Source of the DNA: Actinomycetota bacterium
GTDB taxonomy: Bacteria > Actinomycetota > Geothermincolia > Geothermincolales > RBG-13-55-18
Direction: 5' to 3'
Assembly (NCBI GenBank): GCA_014360645.1
Contig: JACIXD010000012.1
Location: 1 to 64,000 of the forward strand
DNA length: 64,000 nucleotides
Below, in pieces: positions 25,961 through 35,197 of the stretch (its first letter is position 1; each line of letters starts with the position of its first letter). The notes beneath the pieces are model-generated. The model was not told where the DNA came from, searched no databases, and saw only the letters and a program-made list of their open reading frames with translations. Position numbers and translations under genes: made by a program.

Positions 25961-27911
25961 CCGCTCCTACCTCCTCGGCGCTCTCGCGGCCCGGCGAGAA
26001 GGGAAGGAGGAAGGAGAACGTGCTTCCCTTGCCGGGCTCGCTTTCGACCCATATTTTACCACCATGCAGCTCCACCAGTTTTCTGCTCAAAGCCAGGCCT
26101 AGGCCGGTGCCTCCGCCTCTGCGTTCCCCCTCTCCCACCTGGGTGAATTCCATGAAGAGGCGCTTCTGGTCCTCGCTCGAGATGCCCACGCCGGTGTCCT
26201 CCACCTCCATGACCACCCCGTCGTGGCGGGCGAAGGCGCGCAGGGTCACCCGCCCGCCCGGGGGGGTGAACTTGATGGCGTTGGAGAGGAGGTTGAAGAG
26301 CACCTGGGTGATCCTGCGCCGGTCGGCATGCACGTGGTGGCCTCCGCTCGCCGCCTCCACGCTCAGCTCTATGCCTCCGCGCGCGGCCTCCTGGCGCATG
26401 ATGTCGGCGACGTTGCGAAGCAGTCCCCCCGCGTCCAGTTCCTCCAGGTTCAGGGTGAGGCTCTCCGCCTGCGCCCGCATATACTCCAGGATCTCGTTGA
26501 TGAGCTCCAGGAGGTGCCTGCCCCCGGCGAGGATGTTCTCGAGGTAGCGGCGCTGCCTCTCCTCCAGGTCCCCGTAGGTCCCCGAGAGAAGCAGCTCCGA
26601 GAATCCGATGATGGCGTTGAGGGGCGTCTTGAGCTCATGGGTGACCGAGGCCAGGAGGCGGTTCTTGAGGCGGTCGAGCTCTTGGAGCTGACGCTTTTCC
26701 TCCTCCAGGCGCGCCAGCGCCTTTTCCTCCGTGATATCGCTCACCAGGTGGACGGTCCCCGCCACCTCGCCCGCCGTGTTGAGGTAGGGGGTGATGAGCA
26801 CGCGGTATTCCCTGCCCCGGTCGTCCACCATCTCATAGCCCTCCGCGCCTCGCTCCAGAGCGGTGTCGATATGCGGACAGCCCGTGTAACCGCGCCCACA
26901 GATAAGGATCTCCGAGCATTCCCTGCCCACGATCTCCTTTTCAGACATGCCGGAATAGCGCGCCAGGGCGCGGTTGGCGCGCATGATCTTCCCGTCCAGG
27001 CCGACCATGAAGACCATGTCGCGCAGGGAGTCCACGGTGGCCTCCCATTCCCGGCGTGCCGCCTGCACCACCTCGAAGAGCTGGGTGTTCTCCAACACCA
27101 GCCCCAGCTGCTGACCGATGAGAGAGAGGGCCTCCTTCTCCCGGGTGCTCAAGGCGCGCGGCCGCTCGAAGTCCATGGAGACCATGCCCACGGGGCGGCG
27201 GTTGCTCTTGAGGGTGAAGAGGAGAAGGCTGGGTGCTTGCCCGCCTTCCCCCTCGATGAAGCTCAGCCACTCCACGGCCCGCGGCTCGATGCGCAGGAGC
27301 GTCTCCCCGTCGATGACGTCGACCACGGAGAGGATGGAATAGAAGAGGTGGCGCAGGGCGGCCCTTCCCTTCACGCTCTTCAGGTTCACCAGGAGTTCCA
27401 CCGGCAGGCCGTGAAAACAGCGTATCTGCGGGTCGGCTCCCGGTTCGACGGCGTGGAAGAGGGCATAGCGAGCGCAGCCGAAATGGTGCGCGAGCTCGCG
27501 CAGGGCGGAGGGCAGGGCCTCTTCGTCGCTCAGGGGGCGGTTGAGCGCCCGCACCACGTCGTTGAGGGCCAGCAGCGAGGAACGGTACTGGTGGAGGTCC
27601 GCGCGCAGCCCGCGGTGCAGCCGGCAGCGAAGCACCGCGAGCCCCACGCTCGAGGGGTCCGGATCCCGGAGGATCTCGATATCGATCCTCCCCTCGCGCA
27701 GCACGCGTATGGCGTCCTGCAGGAAGCGGTCCGCGTGGGGGTGGTCGCCATCCACGATCAGCAGGCCTTCCAGGCCCGCGAGACCGCGGGGAGCCTCTTC
27801 CAGCGCTCTCCCCTCGAGACCCATATCACGCAGGAGGGACAGGACGCAAGAGGTGTATTCCCTTCGCAGCGAGATCACCGAGACCTCGAGCGCTTCGCCC
27901 GGTATCTGCAA
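25944..27911 (-). CDS. Hybrid-input sensor histidine kinase (GAF-PAS-HisKA-HATPase)
   Basis: I chose the TTG at 27911 because GGGAGG lies 6 nt upstream; a GTG at 27947 would add 12 residues. The N-terminal ~120 residues resemble a degenerate regulator-like or MEDS-like domain. A GAF-like segment (~130-290) and a PAS domain (DMVFMVGLDGKIMRANRAL) come next, with a cysteine-containing CSEILICGRGYTGCPH loop. HisKA has LASVTHELKTPLNAIIGF, His at about 425. HATPase motifs NLLSNAIKFTP, DTGVGI and GGTGLGLALS are complete. There are no transmembrane segments, so it is a cytosolic sensor. Confidence 0.92.
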   Translation of the reverse strand: MQIPGEALEVSVISLRREYTSCVLSLLRDMGLEGRALEEAPRGLAGLEGLLIVDGDHPHADRFLQDAIRVLREGRIDIEILRDPDPSSVGLAVLRCRLHRGLRADLHQYRSSLLALNDVVRALNRPLSDEEALPSALRELAHHFGCARYALFHAVEPGADPQIRCFHGLPVELLVNLKSVKGRAALRHLFYSILSVVDVIDGETLLRIEPRAVEWLSFIEGEGGQAPSLLLFTLKSNRRPVGMVSMDFERPRALSTREKEALSLIGQQLGLVLENTQLFEVVQAARREWEATVDSLRDMVFMVGLDGKIMRANRALARYSGMSEKEIVGRECSEILICGRGYTGCPHIDTALERGAEGYEMVDDRGREYRVLITPYLNTAGEVAGTVHLVSDITEEKALARLEEEKRQLQELDRLKNRLLASVTHELKTPLNAIIGFSELLLSGTYGDLEERQRRYLENILAGGRHLLELINEILEYMRAQAESLTLNLEELDAGGLLRNVADIMRQEAARGGIELSVEAASGGHHVHADRRRITQVLFNLLSNAIKFTPPGGRVTLRAFARHDGVVMEVEDTGVGISSEDQKRLFMEFTQVGEGERRGGGTGLGLALSRKLVELHGGKIWVESEPGKGSTFSFLLPFSPGRESAEEVGAGERTE

Positions 27912-28430
27912 GACCACCCTCCCTTTCGCAGGCAGTATATGCCGCACGCCCCACCACTATTTTATTACGCGGCACCAATCCGCGCGCCCGCGGCCGCTCG
28001 CGGGCCGAACCGCGTCCCGCTCGGAGTCCATAATAGGTCCACATATATTTTTAGTCGATCCATGCGCCCGTCTGCACCCCCCTTTCCGGTGATTCGGGCC
28101 GGGCGGTTTTTCGGAGTGGCGGAGGCGGCTTCCCCGGCTGCGGCGGACGCTGCTCTGGTGTTCATGCCGAGCCGTTTTATCCGGAGAGTCTATTCGGAAG
28201 GGGGGCCGAGAGGTCGAGATGAGCCCCGGGGAGCGCGAGGCGATGCATCCCTGGACGAGGCGGAAGAGGGCACATCCCGACGTCAAACCCGTTCCCCGTC
28301 CTCGCCATGATACGCGGGTTCATTTCGGCCGCGGGGGCGCATGGCCTGCCCGGGAGGGGAGGAGCTCTCTATCAACCCGGCCCTCCAGTCCATATAATGG
28401 TGATAACCCGTGCTCGGTAAGGAGGAAGGG
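27912..28430. other. ~520-nt divergent intergenic region
   Basis: The region separates the leftward kinase operon from the rightward nif3 cluster. It is less GC-rich around 28030-28060 (TAATAGGTCCACATATATTTTTAG), where promoters probably lie, but I could not assign -35/-10 pairs with confidence. No credible gene is present. Confidence 0.5.
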
Positions 28431-29558
28431 ATGAGCTGTCCGGCGGGGGAGATCATAGCCCTGCTCGAAGAGATGGCGCCGCCAGCGTGGGCGGAGGAAT
28501 GGGACAACGTGGGATTGCAGGCGGGCTCGCCGCGAACCCCGGTGGATGCCGTCCTGGTGTGTCTGGACCTGACGGCGGAGACGCTGGAGGAAGCGCGGGA
28601 ACGGGGAGCCGGGCTGGCGATAACCCACCACCCCCTCATCTTCCGGCCCCTGCGCTCGTTGGCCGAGGGACGTATAGAGGCGGACCTGCTACGGGAGGTG
28701 CTCTCGAGCGGGATCTGCGTCTATGCCGCCCATACCAACCTCGACGTCTCGCCGCTGGGAGTCAGCGCCGCCCTGGCGGAAAGGCTGGGGCTGCCCGAAC
28801 ACCGTCCCCTGTCGCCACCGCCCCACGGCCTCCATTACAAGCTGGTCACCTTTCTCCCTCCCGGCGAGGTGGCGGCGGTGAGCGAGGCCCTCTTCGCCGC
28901 CGGCGCCGGGGTGATAGGCGACTACACCGGGTGTTCCTTCCGCCTGGAGGGCACGGGCACCTTCACCCCAAGCCCGGGGGCGCATCCGGCGTACGGGGAG
29001 GCGGGACGCCCCAACGAGGTCGCAGAGGTGAGGCTCGAGGTGAAGGTGGAGGGGGACAGGCTGGAGGCGGCCCTCGGAGCCCTGCTCTCCTCCCACCCTT
29101 ACGAGGAGCCGGCATACGATGTATATCCCCTGCGGGAGGTGGCGGTGGGGGCGGGCCTGGGAAGGATGGGCGAGCTGCGCGAAAGGATGCGCCTGGCGGA
29201 GCTGGCGGAGAGGTGTTCCCGAGAGCTGGGAAACCCCGCCGTGCGCCTGGCGGGCGACCCCGATCGGAAGGTGAGCCGCGTGGCGGTCTGCGGCGGGAGC
29301 GGGGGAGACCTCGTGCCCGTGGCCGCGAGGGCGGGCGCGGAGGTGCTGGTGACGGGAGACGTGTCTTATCACGCGGCCCGCGACGCCCTCGCCCTCGGGA
29401 TGGCGGTCATCGACGCCGGGCATTTCCATACCGAGCGGCCGGTGGTCGGACACCTGGCGTCCCTGCTCGCGCAGAGGACGGAGGAAACGGGTCTGGAGGT
29501 CGAGGTGCTGGCGTCTGAGAGCGATACCTGTCCCTGGAGCGACGGAGGTGTGGATTGA
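28431..29558 (+). CDS. Nif3-like dinuclear metal center protein
   Basis: This 375-residue protein is of the Nif3/YbgI/YqfO family. N-terminal EEWDNVGLQAGSP, the metal ligands in ITHHPLIF and AHTNLDVSPLGV, and C-terminal GDVSYHAARDA ... DAGHFHTERP are all present. The ~100-residue middle insert (LHYKLVTFLPPGE ... YEEPAYDVYPL) is the PII-like domain of the long family members. ATG 28431 is chosen over the GTG at 28410 because AAGGAGG lies 5-8 nt upstream. The biochemical role is debated. It overlaps the zinc-ribbon gene by 4 nt. Confidence 0.93.
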   Translation: MSCPAGEIIALLEEMAPPAWAEEWDNVGLQAGSPRTPVDAVLVCLDLTAETLEEARERGAGLAITHHPLIFRPLRSLAEGRIEADLLREVLSSGICVYAAHTNLDVSPLGVSAALAERLGLPEHRPLSPPPHGLHYKLVTFLPPGEVAAVSEALFAAGAGVIGDYTGCSFRLEGTGTFTPSPGAHPAYGEAGRPNEVAEVRLEVKVEGDRLEAALGALLSSHPYEEPAYDVYPLREVAVGAGLGRMGELRERMRLAELAERCSRELGNPAVRLAGDPDRKVSRVAVCGGSGGDLVPVAARAGAEVLVTGDVSYHAARDALALGMAVIDAGHFHTERPVVGHLASLLAQRTEETGLEVEVLASESDTCPWSDGGVD

Positions 29559-30262
29559 GCGGTCTGGAAGCCCTTTACGAGGTACAGGAGTTGGACACCC
29601 GCATCTTCGAGCTGCGCGAGCGGGAGGACAAACATCCCCTAAAAGCCGAGCTGGAGGAGCTGGGTTCGCGGGAGGAGGAGCTGGCCGGCGAGCTGGAAGG
29701 TCTCCAGGAAGAGCTGGAGAAATGGCGCGGGAGACTTCAGTCCTCAGAGGAGGAAGTGCAGCGCATCGAGGAAAAGCTCCAGCGCGAAGAGGAAAAGCTC
29801 TACGGAGGCAAGGTGAGCAACCCCAAGGAGCTGCGGGGTCTGCAGGCGGAGGTGCGCTCCCTTAAGCGGCTGATGGACGAGCTGGAGACGGGAGCCCTCG
29901 AGGCCATGGAGGCCCAGGAAGAGCTGACAAGGAAGGTGGAAGGCCTGCGTTCGGAACTGGGGTCCCTGCGGGCGGAGCTGGAAGGCAAGAGGAAAGCGCT
30001 GGAAGACGAGGTACGGAGGCTGCGGGCGGAACTCGCGGACCTGGAGGAACGGAAGAAAGGGCTGGAGGAAGGCATCGACGGGGAGGTCCTGGACCTCTAC
30101 CGCCGCCTGCTCGGGAGCAAGAACAACCTGGCCGTGGTGAAGGTCGAGGAGGGGGTATGCCTGGGATGCCGGGTGGAGCTCCCCGGCAAGGAGTATGACC
30201 GTTTCCTCAAGTCCGAGGCGGTTTTCCGCTGCCCCAACTGCGGACGTATCCTGGTGAAGTGA
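29555..30262 (+). CDS. Coiled-coil zinc-ribbon protein (CT398/CdsZ-like, zf-RING_7)
   Basis: This 235-residue protein starts at a TTG whose last bases overlap the nif3 stop (TTGA), with GGAGG upstream. Residues ~5-180 are an almost continuous charged antiparallel coiled coil. The C-terminus has a four-cysteine zinc ribbon, CLGC ... CPNC (about 205-230). The family is widespread and sits next to nif3 and RNase H genes in Actinobacteria. The function is not established; a nucleic-acid or scaffold role is suspected. Confidence 0.9.
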   Translation: MSGLEALYEVQELDTRIFELREREDKHPLKAELEELGSREEELAGELEGLQEELEKWRGRLQSSEEEVQRIEEKLQREEEKLYGGKVSNPKELRGLQAEVRSLKRLMDELETGALEAMEAQEELTRKVEGLRSELGSLRAELEGKRKALEDEVRRLRAELADLEERKKGLEEGIDGEVLDLYRRLLGSKNNLAVVKVEEGVCLGCRVELPGKEYDRFLKSEAVFRCPNCGRILVK

Positions 30263-30301
30263 GGTAGGGGGCGGAGAGCGGGAAGAGGAGGAGGCGGCGA
30301 T

Positions 30302-30871
30302 ATGCCTTCGACCAGGAGGAGCAAGAGGAGCGTGGTGGACCCCTTTTTCCAAGGGGCCAAACGTTTCGAGGAACTGCACGTCCATGTGGACGGCGCCGCG
30401 CGGGGAAACCCGGGGCCCGCGGCCATCGGGGTGGTGGTGAAGACCCGGCAGGGCAGGAAGGTGGCGGCCTTCGGCGAGGCCATAGGCGAGACCACCAACA
30501 ACTACGCGGAGTACACCGCGCTGGTGCATGCCCTGCGCCTGCTCTCCGTCTTCGAGGTGGACCGCCTGCGCATCCACACCGACAGCGAGCTGGTGGCCAG
30601 GCAGATAAGGGGGGAGTACCGGGTCAGGGACAAGAACCTGCGCAGCCTGTATGCGCAGGTGATGTCCATGCTGGGCCGTTACCGCGACTGGGAGGTCCTC
30701 CACGTCCCTAGGGAGGAGAACGCGGAGGCGGATGACCTCGCCAACCTGGCGCTGGACGAGGCGGGGTTCGCGGGGACGCGGGCGGGGCGGCGCGCGGCCG
30801 AGCCTCCCTCCGGGCAGGAGAGCCTGTTCGCGGGCGAAGGCGCGGAAGAGGAAGAGAAGGAGCAGGAATAG
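30302..30871 (+). CDS. RNase HI family protein
   Basis: This 189-residue protein has a full RNase H active site: Asp30 in HVDGAARGNPGPA, Glu70 in NNYAEYTAL, Asp94 in IHTDSEL, and Asp144 in EADDLANLAL. It should cleave the RNA strand of RNA-DNA hybrids. It has a basic N-terminal extension (PSTRRSKRS) and an acidic low-complexity C-terminal tail (EGAEEEEKEQE). In many actinobacteria the equivalent gene is fused to a phosphatase; here the phosphatase-family gene is separate, at 31596. Confidence 0.92.
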   Translation: MPSTRRSKRSVVDPFFQGAKRFEELHVHVDGAARGNPGPAAIGVVVKTRQGRKVAAFGEAIGETTNNYAEYTALVHALRLLSVFEVDRLRIHTDSELVARQIRGEYRVRDKNLRSLYAQVMSMLGRYRDWEVLHVPREENAEADDLANLALDEAGFAGTRAGRRAAEPPSGQESLFAGEGAEEEEKEQE

Positions 30872-30873
30872 AG

Positions 30874-31455
30874 GTGTTCTTCCTCGCGCACCTGGGCTAC
30901 GCCGCCGCCCCCGCGTCCCTGGCCGCGAGGGAGTGGGGAGAGCGGCGCGGGTTCTCCTACGGGGCTCCGGACATGCGGTGGCTGCTGGCCGGCGCCGTGC
31001 TCCCGGACGTGATAGACAAGACGGTCGGCCAGGTCCTCTTACGCCCCTATTTCCAGAACGGCCGCATCTTCACCCACACCGTGGCCCTTACCCTCGCCGC
31101 GCTGCTGGCGGGAGCGTGGTCGTGGAGGCGGCGCGGCGACGGACGCCTGCTTCTTCTGGCCTGCGGCATGGCGAGCCACCTGTTGCTGGACCGCATATGG
31201 ATGGAGCCCACCACCGCCTTCTGGCCCTCCCTGGGTCCCTTCCTGCGCCACCCTTCACTGGGGACCATCATGGAGCAGATAAGGGAACACCTCACGGATC
31301 CCTTTTTCTGGGCCGGCGAGGTCTCCGGCGGCGTCCTCCTGGTGCTTTCGCTGCGCGTGCTGGGGGTGAGCGACCGCCGTGCCCTGGGAGATTTTATCTT
31401 CCGCGGGAACTCCCCCGCGCTGGCGGAGATGGCGGTGGCGGAGCGCCGCATGTGA
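30874..31455 (+). CDS. YdjM/LexA-binding-type membrane metal-dependent hydrolase family protein
   Basis: This 193-residue protein starts at GTG 30874, two bases after the RNase H stop. It has about four hydrophobic segments, with conserved polar residues between them: LPDVIDK, RIFTHTVALTL and ASHLLLDRIW. These form the His/Asp pattern of the pfam04307 'YdjM' family of predicted inner-membrane hydrolases. The substrate is unknown. It is probably part of the nif3 operon. Confidence 0.8.
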   Translation: MFFLAHLGYAAAPASLAAREWGERRGFSYGAPDMRWLLAGAVLPDVIDKTVGQVLLRPYFQNGRIFTHTVALTLAALLAGAWSWRRRGDGRLLLLACGMASHLLLDRIWMEPTTAFWPSLGPFLRHPSLGTIMEQIREHLTDPFFWAGEVSGGVLLVLSLRVLGVSDRRALGDFIFRGNSPALAEMAVAERRM

Positions 31456-31595
31456 GTTGACCTTCGGGGAAGGCGCCTCTTCGCGGAGGCTTTCGGGGGC
31501 GCGCCGCGCGTGAGGGAGGGCCACGCCCTGTATTCACCGGCGCCGCCGCGGGCGTCATTGCGCCCCCGCCCGGGGGCAAATAAAATGATGGGGTC

Positions 31596-32216
31596 ATGGG
31601 AACCGCGTATATCGTCAGGCACGGAGAGACCGAATACCATGCCCAGCACCGCCTGCTGGGACGCCTGGACATCGGATTGAACAATACAGGGCGGGAGCAG
31701 GCGCGCCGCGTGGCGGCTTTTTTCGCAGGTATGGAGATCGCCGCCATATATTCCAGTCCCCTCCGCCGCTGCTTGGAGACGGTAAAGCCGCTGGCCGAGA
31801 GCAGGGGCCTCGAGGTGGTGGTCATGCCGGGGCTGATGGAGGTGGACATGGGAGAGTGGGACGGACAGCCCATCGCCGAGCTCTTCGCGGAGGACAACGA
31901 GACCGCGAGCAGATGGATGCGCAACCCCTCCTCGGTGACCATCCCCGGGGGAGAGGACTTCGCCTCCGTGAAAAAGAGGGTGATGGAGGCCGTGCGGGAG
32001 ATCACCTCCCGCCATCCCGGAGACGAGCGGGTGGTGGTGGCCACCCACGGCGGTCCCGTGAGGGGGATCCTCTGCGAGGCCCTGCGCATGGACCTGGACG
32101 ACATGTTCCGCCTCCAGATAGACCTGGCTTCCATCTCCGCCGTCAGGTACTTCGACGGCGGCATACCGGAAACGGCCATGGTGATCCTGGTCAACGAGAC
32201 CCTGCATCTCCGGTGA
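31596..32216 (+). CDS. Histidine phosphatase (phosphoglycerate-mutase-like)
   Basis: In this 206-residue protein the catalytic His9 lies in YIVRHGETEY. Supporting residues include SSPLRRCLET, MEVDMGEWDG and the second His in VATHGGPVRG. Members with this layout are small-molecule phosphatases (such as CobC- or GpmB-like); the substrate cannot be assigned. The preceding gap (31456-31595) has no clear feature. Confidence 0.92.
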   Translation: MGTAYIVRHGETEYHAQHRLLGRLDIGLNNTGREQARRVAAFFAGMEIAAIYSSPLRRCLETVKPLAESRGLEVVVMPGLMEVDMGEWDGQPIAELFAEDNETASRWMRNPSSVTIPGGEDFASVKKRVMEAVREITSRHPGDERVVVATHGGPVRGILCEALRMDLDDMFRLQIDLASISAVRYFDGGIPETAMVILVNETLHLR

Positions 32217-32380
32217 GCGGCTCCGGGCCTCGACCGCGGCCGGCGAGACCGCTCTCTCACCTGTCGGGAAAGCCTCGCGCCTGCACCCCGCGGAAAGGGC
32301 GTGACATGCGGCGTTCGGGAAGCCTGCGGGATGTCAAATAATGCCAGTCTAGCGGCGGGAAAACGCGGAGAGGGGAGGAC

Positions 32381-33073
32381 ATGTCGGGGAACGTTCCTGA
32401 GGCATCGCCGGGAAGGGTCAGGGCCATCCTCTTCGACTGGGACGGCACCCTCGCCGACACCATCGAGCTCATCCTCTTCACCTTCGCAGAGACCTTCCGC
32501 GTGCTGGGCATCCCCCCGCGGAGCAGGGAAGAGGTGCTCTCCCAAGTGGGAAGGCCGCTCATGGAACAGGCCATGGACATCGACCCCGCCCGCGCGGAAG
32601 AGATATTCTCCACCTACCAGCGCATCTACGAGGAGAACCACCGTCGCCTGGTGAGGGAGTTCCCCGGGGTCAGGCAGGCCTTGGAGAGCCTGCGGGAAAG
32701 GGGGTATCTCATGGCGCTGGTGACCAGCAAGCGAGCCGACGGCGCCTTTCACGACCTGCGCCATTTCGGCTACGGGGGCTATTTCGACGCCGTGATCACC
32801 GCCGACGACACGGTGATGCACAAGCCGCACCCCGAGCCTGCCCTGGAGGCGCTGCGCCGTCTGGAGGCCGCGCCGGAGGAGGCGACCTTCATCGGGGACA
32901 GCCCCTTCGACATACGTTGCGCACACGCCGCCGGCATCACCGCGGGGGCGGTGGAATGGGGCCCCTTTCCACGCCGGGTACTGGAGGCGGAGAAGCCGGA
33001 CTACTGGGTGCCCGAGCCCGCCGCCCTGAATAAAATATTATGGGGTCAGCCCCGGACATGGGACAAACCATAA
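32381..33073 (+). CDS. HAD-superfamily phosphatase (PpaX/Gph-like) with repeat-derived tail
   Basis: In this 230-residue protein the nucleophile region FDWDGTLADT (Asp19, Asp21), motif II VTSKR, motif III HKPHPEPALEAL and motif IV GDSPFDI are all complete. It resembles pyrophosphatase PpaX and phosphoglycolate phosphatases. The natural end is probably near PEPAALNKIL: the last nine residues (WGQPRTWDKP) are encoded by a copy of the dispersed 25-nt repeat at 33041, which has overrun the original stop. The same WGQPRTWDK tail occurs at the end of the 48721 oxidoreductase. Confidence 0.92.
   Translation: MSGNVPEASPGRVRAILFDWDGTLADTIELILFTFAETFRVLGIPPRSREEVLSQVGRPLMEQAMDIDPARAEEIFSTYQRIYEENHRRLVREFPGVRQALESLRERGYLMALVTSKRADGAFHDLRHFGYGGYFDAVITADDTVMHKPHPEPALEALRRLEAAPEEATFIGDSPFDIRCAHAAGITAGAVEWGPFPRRVLEAEKPDYWVPEPAALNKILWGQPRTWDKP
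33041..33065 (+). repeat. Dispersed 25-nt repeat, copy A
   Basis: First of six identical 25-nt copies in the window (core GGGGTCAGCCCC, end GGGACA). The plus orientation reads into the end of the HAD phosphatase gene. It faces copy B across 364 nt, forming a terminal inverted pair. Similar GGGGTCAG-type termini are associated with REP-associated Y1 transposases, but no transposase is present here. Confidence 0.95.
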
Positions 33074-33173
33074 CCCGAAAAGACGAATCGCTCTTCCCCC
33101 CGGCGCCATCATCCAACTTCGCCGCCGTTACGGCCACAAAGCATAACCCAAAAAGACGAATCGCTCTTCCCCC
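33069..33173 (+). repeat. 32-nt direct repeat, two copies
   Basis: 33069-33100 and 33142-33173 match in 31 of 32 positions (both contain AAAGACGAATCGCTCTTCC), with a period of 73 nt. They lie inside the unit bounded by repeat copies A and B. The remainder of 33074-33807 has no credible gene. Confidence 0.9.
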
Positions 33174-33429
33174 AGGAGGCGAGACAGAACCCGTTCCTGA
33201 TGGAAAGGCGCCTGGAGGAGAGTAAACAGGTGCGTGAAGCCGCGGGTGTTGACCGGCGGTTTGCGTAAGGCATGACGGTTGGTAAAAAGAAAAAACACAT
33301 TAATCCATTAGCTCAGGAAGGGATGGCGCCGGCACAAAATGAGGTTGCGCCATGGGCTTAAAGCTCCTACATTTAGCGTGTTCCTGAGCAGATGTCATAA
33401 TCGAAGATGTCATAATCGATAAAGAAAAA

Positions 33430-33454
33430 TGTCCCATGTCCGGGGCTGACCCCA
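33430..33454 (-). repeat. Dispersed 25-nt repeat, copy B
   Basis: Identical to copy A but inverted. With A it bounds a 414-nt noncoding unit (33041-33454) that contains the 32-nt direct repeats. It is followed by ATGAT, a flank shared with copy E. Confidence 0.95.
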
Positions 33455-33630
33455 TGATAGACAACTCTTGACGGCTGTGGTATAGTCTCATATGTCCGCG
33501 CACCGCACACGTGTTCCATTTACGCCTTTTCGATATTTCCCGTTTCCTTCCCGCGGCCGGCTGATGTCGGTGACAAGCCACGTTACCGCCATGGCTGGGC
33601 GCAAGGAGGTTCGGAAGAGGATTCAGGTTT

Positions 33631-33715
33631 GGTGAAGGGCCTTCCGGGATAAAAAAATAAAGGTCCATAAAACCCCTCCTAGGACGAAAGAGAAGCATCG
33701 GAGGGCCCTTTCACC
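33631..33715. repeat. Imperfect inverted repeat, possible transposon-end pair
   Basis: GGTGAAGGGCC (from 33631) and GGGCCCTTTCACC (ending 33715) form ~17-nt arms with small gaps, separated by about 52 nt of AT-richer sequence. The outer GGTGAA / TTCACC edges resemble ISL3-family terminal repeats, so this may be a very small deletion derivative or just a stable hairpin upstream of the SCP2-like gene. Confidence 0.55.
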
Positions 33716-33807
33716 AATCATCATCCGCCCCCGGCGCGGCGGGAAAGACGGTCACACGGGGGGGCAAGGAGGACAAAGGAGCGAGGCGCTAGGGAGAGGA
33801 GGAAGCG

Positions 33808-34242
33808 ATGCCGTACTTCGACGACGTAAAGGTGTTCTATGACCTGCTGGTGGGGGTGTTCGACGCCCTGATGAAGGACCCGGCCATCCGCCAGAAAGCC
33901 CTGGATTCGAACCTGCTGGTGAGGTTCGTGTACCGCAATCCCGAGGGAGAATACTGGATCGACTGCCGGGGCGACGAGGTGAAGGTCTATCCGGGCGAAT
34001 TCACCGGCGAGGGAGAGCCGGACGCCACCCTGTCCATGGAGCTGGACACCGCGCACGCCTTCTGGTGCGGGCAGTTGAACCTGCTGGGAGCCCTTTCCAG
34101 CGGGGAGATAGAGGCAGAGGGCTCCGTCCCGCGCCTGCTCAAGATGCTCCCGGTGATCAAGCCCGCTTACGATGTATATGTAGGGCTGCTGAGGGAGAAA
34201 GGGCTCGATGACCTGATCATCGAGGAAGAAGAGGAGGACTAG
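33808..34242 (+). CDS. SCP2 sterol-binding-domain protein
   Basis: In this 144-residue protein the hydrophobic-pocket fold of SCP2 is suggested by LVRFVYRNPEGEYWIDCRGDEVKVYPGE, then PDATLSMELDTAHAFWCGQLNLLGALSSGEIEAEGS. That last segment is the typical 'limit on copies per ligand' turn. It ends with an acidic tail. Such proteins bind lipids or acyl-CoA. ATG 33808 follows AGGAGGAAGCG. The methyltransferase gene begins 8 nt after its stop, so the two are probably co-transcribed. Confidence 0.85.
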   Translation: MPYFDDVKVFYDLLVGVFDALMKDPAIRQKALDSNLLVRFVYRNPEGEYWIDCRGDEVKVYPGEFTGEGEPDATLSMELDTAHAFWCGQLNLLGALSSGEIEAEGSVPRLLKMLPVIKPAYDVYVGLLREKGLDDLIIEEEEED

Positions 34243-34250
34243 GACTCCCT

Positions 34251-35090
34251 TTGCCCGGAGATATCTGGGCCAGGTGGCTCGATGACGCTGAGCGCGAGGT
34301 CTCCGCGGACCGGCAGGTAAGGCTCCTGCGCTCCCAGGTGCGGGACCGCGTGCTCCACAGGGCGTCGCTCAGACCCGGTGCCGTGGTCCTCGACCTGGGG
34401 TGCGGCACCGGTTTTCTTTCCCTGGAGGCGGCGCGCGTGGTCGGTCGGGGAGGCATGGTGATAGCGGCGGACAGCAGCGAAGGAGCGCTGCGCACCCTTT
34501 CCCGCAGAGCGGAGGAAAGGGGCCTCGAGAACCTGCGCCCGCTGCATGCCGACGTCGGCCGATTGCCCGTCGAGGACCGCGCGGTGGACGCGGTGGTGTC
34601 GCGTTCCGTGCTCTGCTATGTGCGGGACCGCGCGGCGGTGTTGAGGGAGGCGCTGCGCGTGCTCAAGCCGGGAGGGTTTCTCTCCATCTTCGAGCCGGTG
34701 CTCGCCGAGGAGGAGATATCCATGGACTGGGGAGAGGAGAGATTCCTCTGGGAGAAGGCGACGGGGATCCTGAAGACAGCGCATCCCTCCTACGCTTTCC
34801 GGCGTTCGGACCTGGTGCGCGAGGTGAAGGAGGCGGGTTTCCAGGAGGTGGAAAGCTTCACCTGGCATGCCGAGGTCACACGTCCTTACTCGGGGACGGA
34901 CGAGGCATTGCGTGAACTGCGGGACTGCCTTCCAGGGGAGCTCTCCCCGGTGTCGGTGTGGCTCAGGGAGGGAATGTCCGAGGGGGAAGTGAGGGCGCTG
35001 GCCGCTCGACTGGCGGCGGAATCCGCGAAACCGTCCTACCGCGACGTGCTCCCTTGCATATACATCTGGGGCAGGAGTCCGGTCGGTTGA
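34251..35090 (+). CDS. Class I SAM-dependent methyltransferase (UbiE/ArsM-like)
   Basis: In this 279-residue protein from a TTG start, motif I is VVLDLGCGTGFLSLEAA (about 45-61), with MVIAADSSE, then RLPVEDRAVDAVVSRSVLCYV and VLKPGGFLSIFEP. The layout resembles methyltransferases that act on quinones, lipids or small molecules. The C-terminal third is unassigned. It is close behind the SCP2 gene, suggesting a lipid-like substrate (inference). Confidence 0.85.
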   Translation: MPGDIWARWLDDAEREVSADRQVRLLRSQVRDRVLHRASLRPGAVVLDLGCGTGFLSLEAARVVGRGGMVIAADSSEGALRTLSRRAEERGLENLRPLHADVGRLPVEDRAVDAVVSRSVLCYVRDRAAVLREALRVLKPGGFLSIFEPVLAEEEISMDWGEERFLWEKATGILKTAHPSYAFRRSDLVREVKEAGFQEVESFTWHAEVTRPYSGTDEALRELRDCLPGELSPVSVWLREGMSEGEVRALAARLAAESAKPSYRDVLPCIYIWGRSPVG

Positions 35091-35197
35091 GGCGGAGACG
35101 GAGGGGCGCGAGGGCGGCGGGGAAGCGATCTCGGCGGAAGGAAGAGAGGCGATGACGCCGCCGGTGTCGGTCCGGCGGAGAGAGGAAGGAGAGGAGC

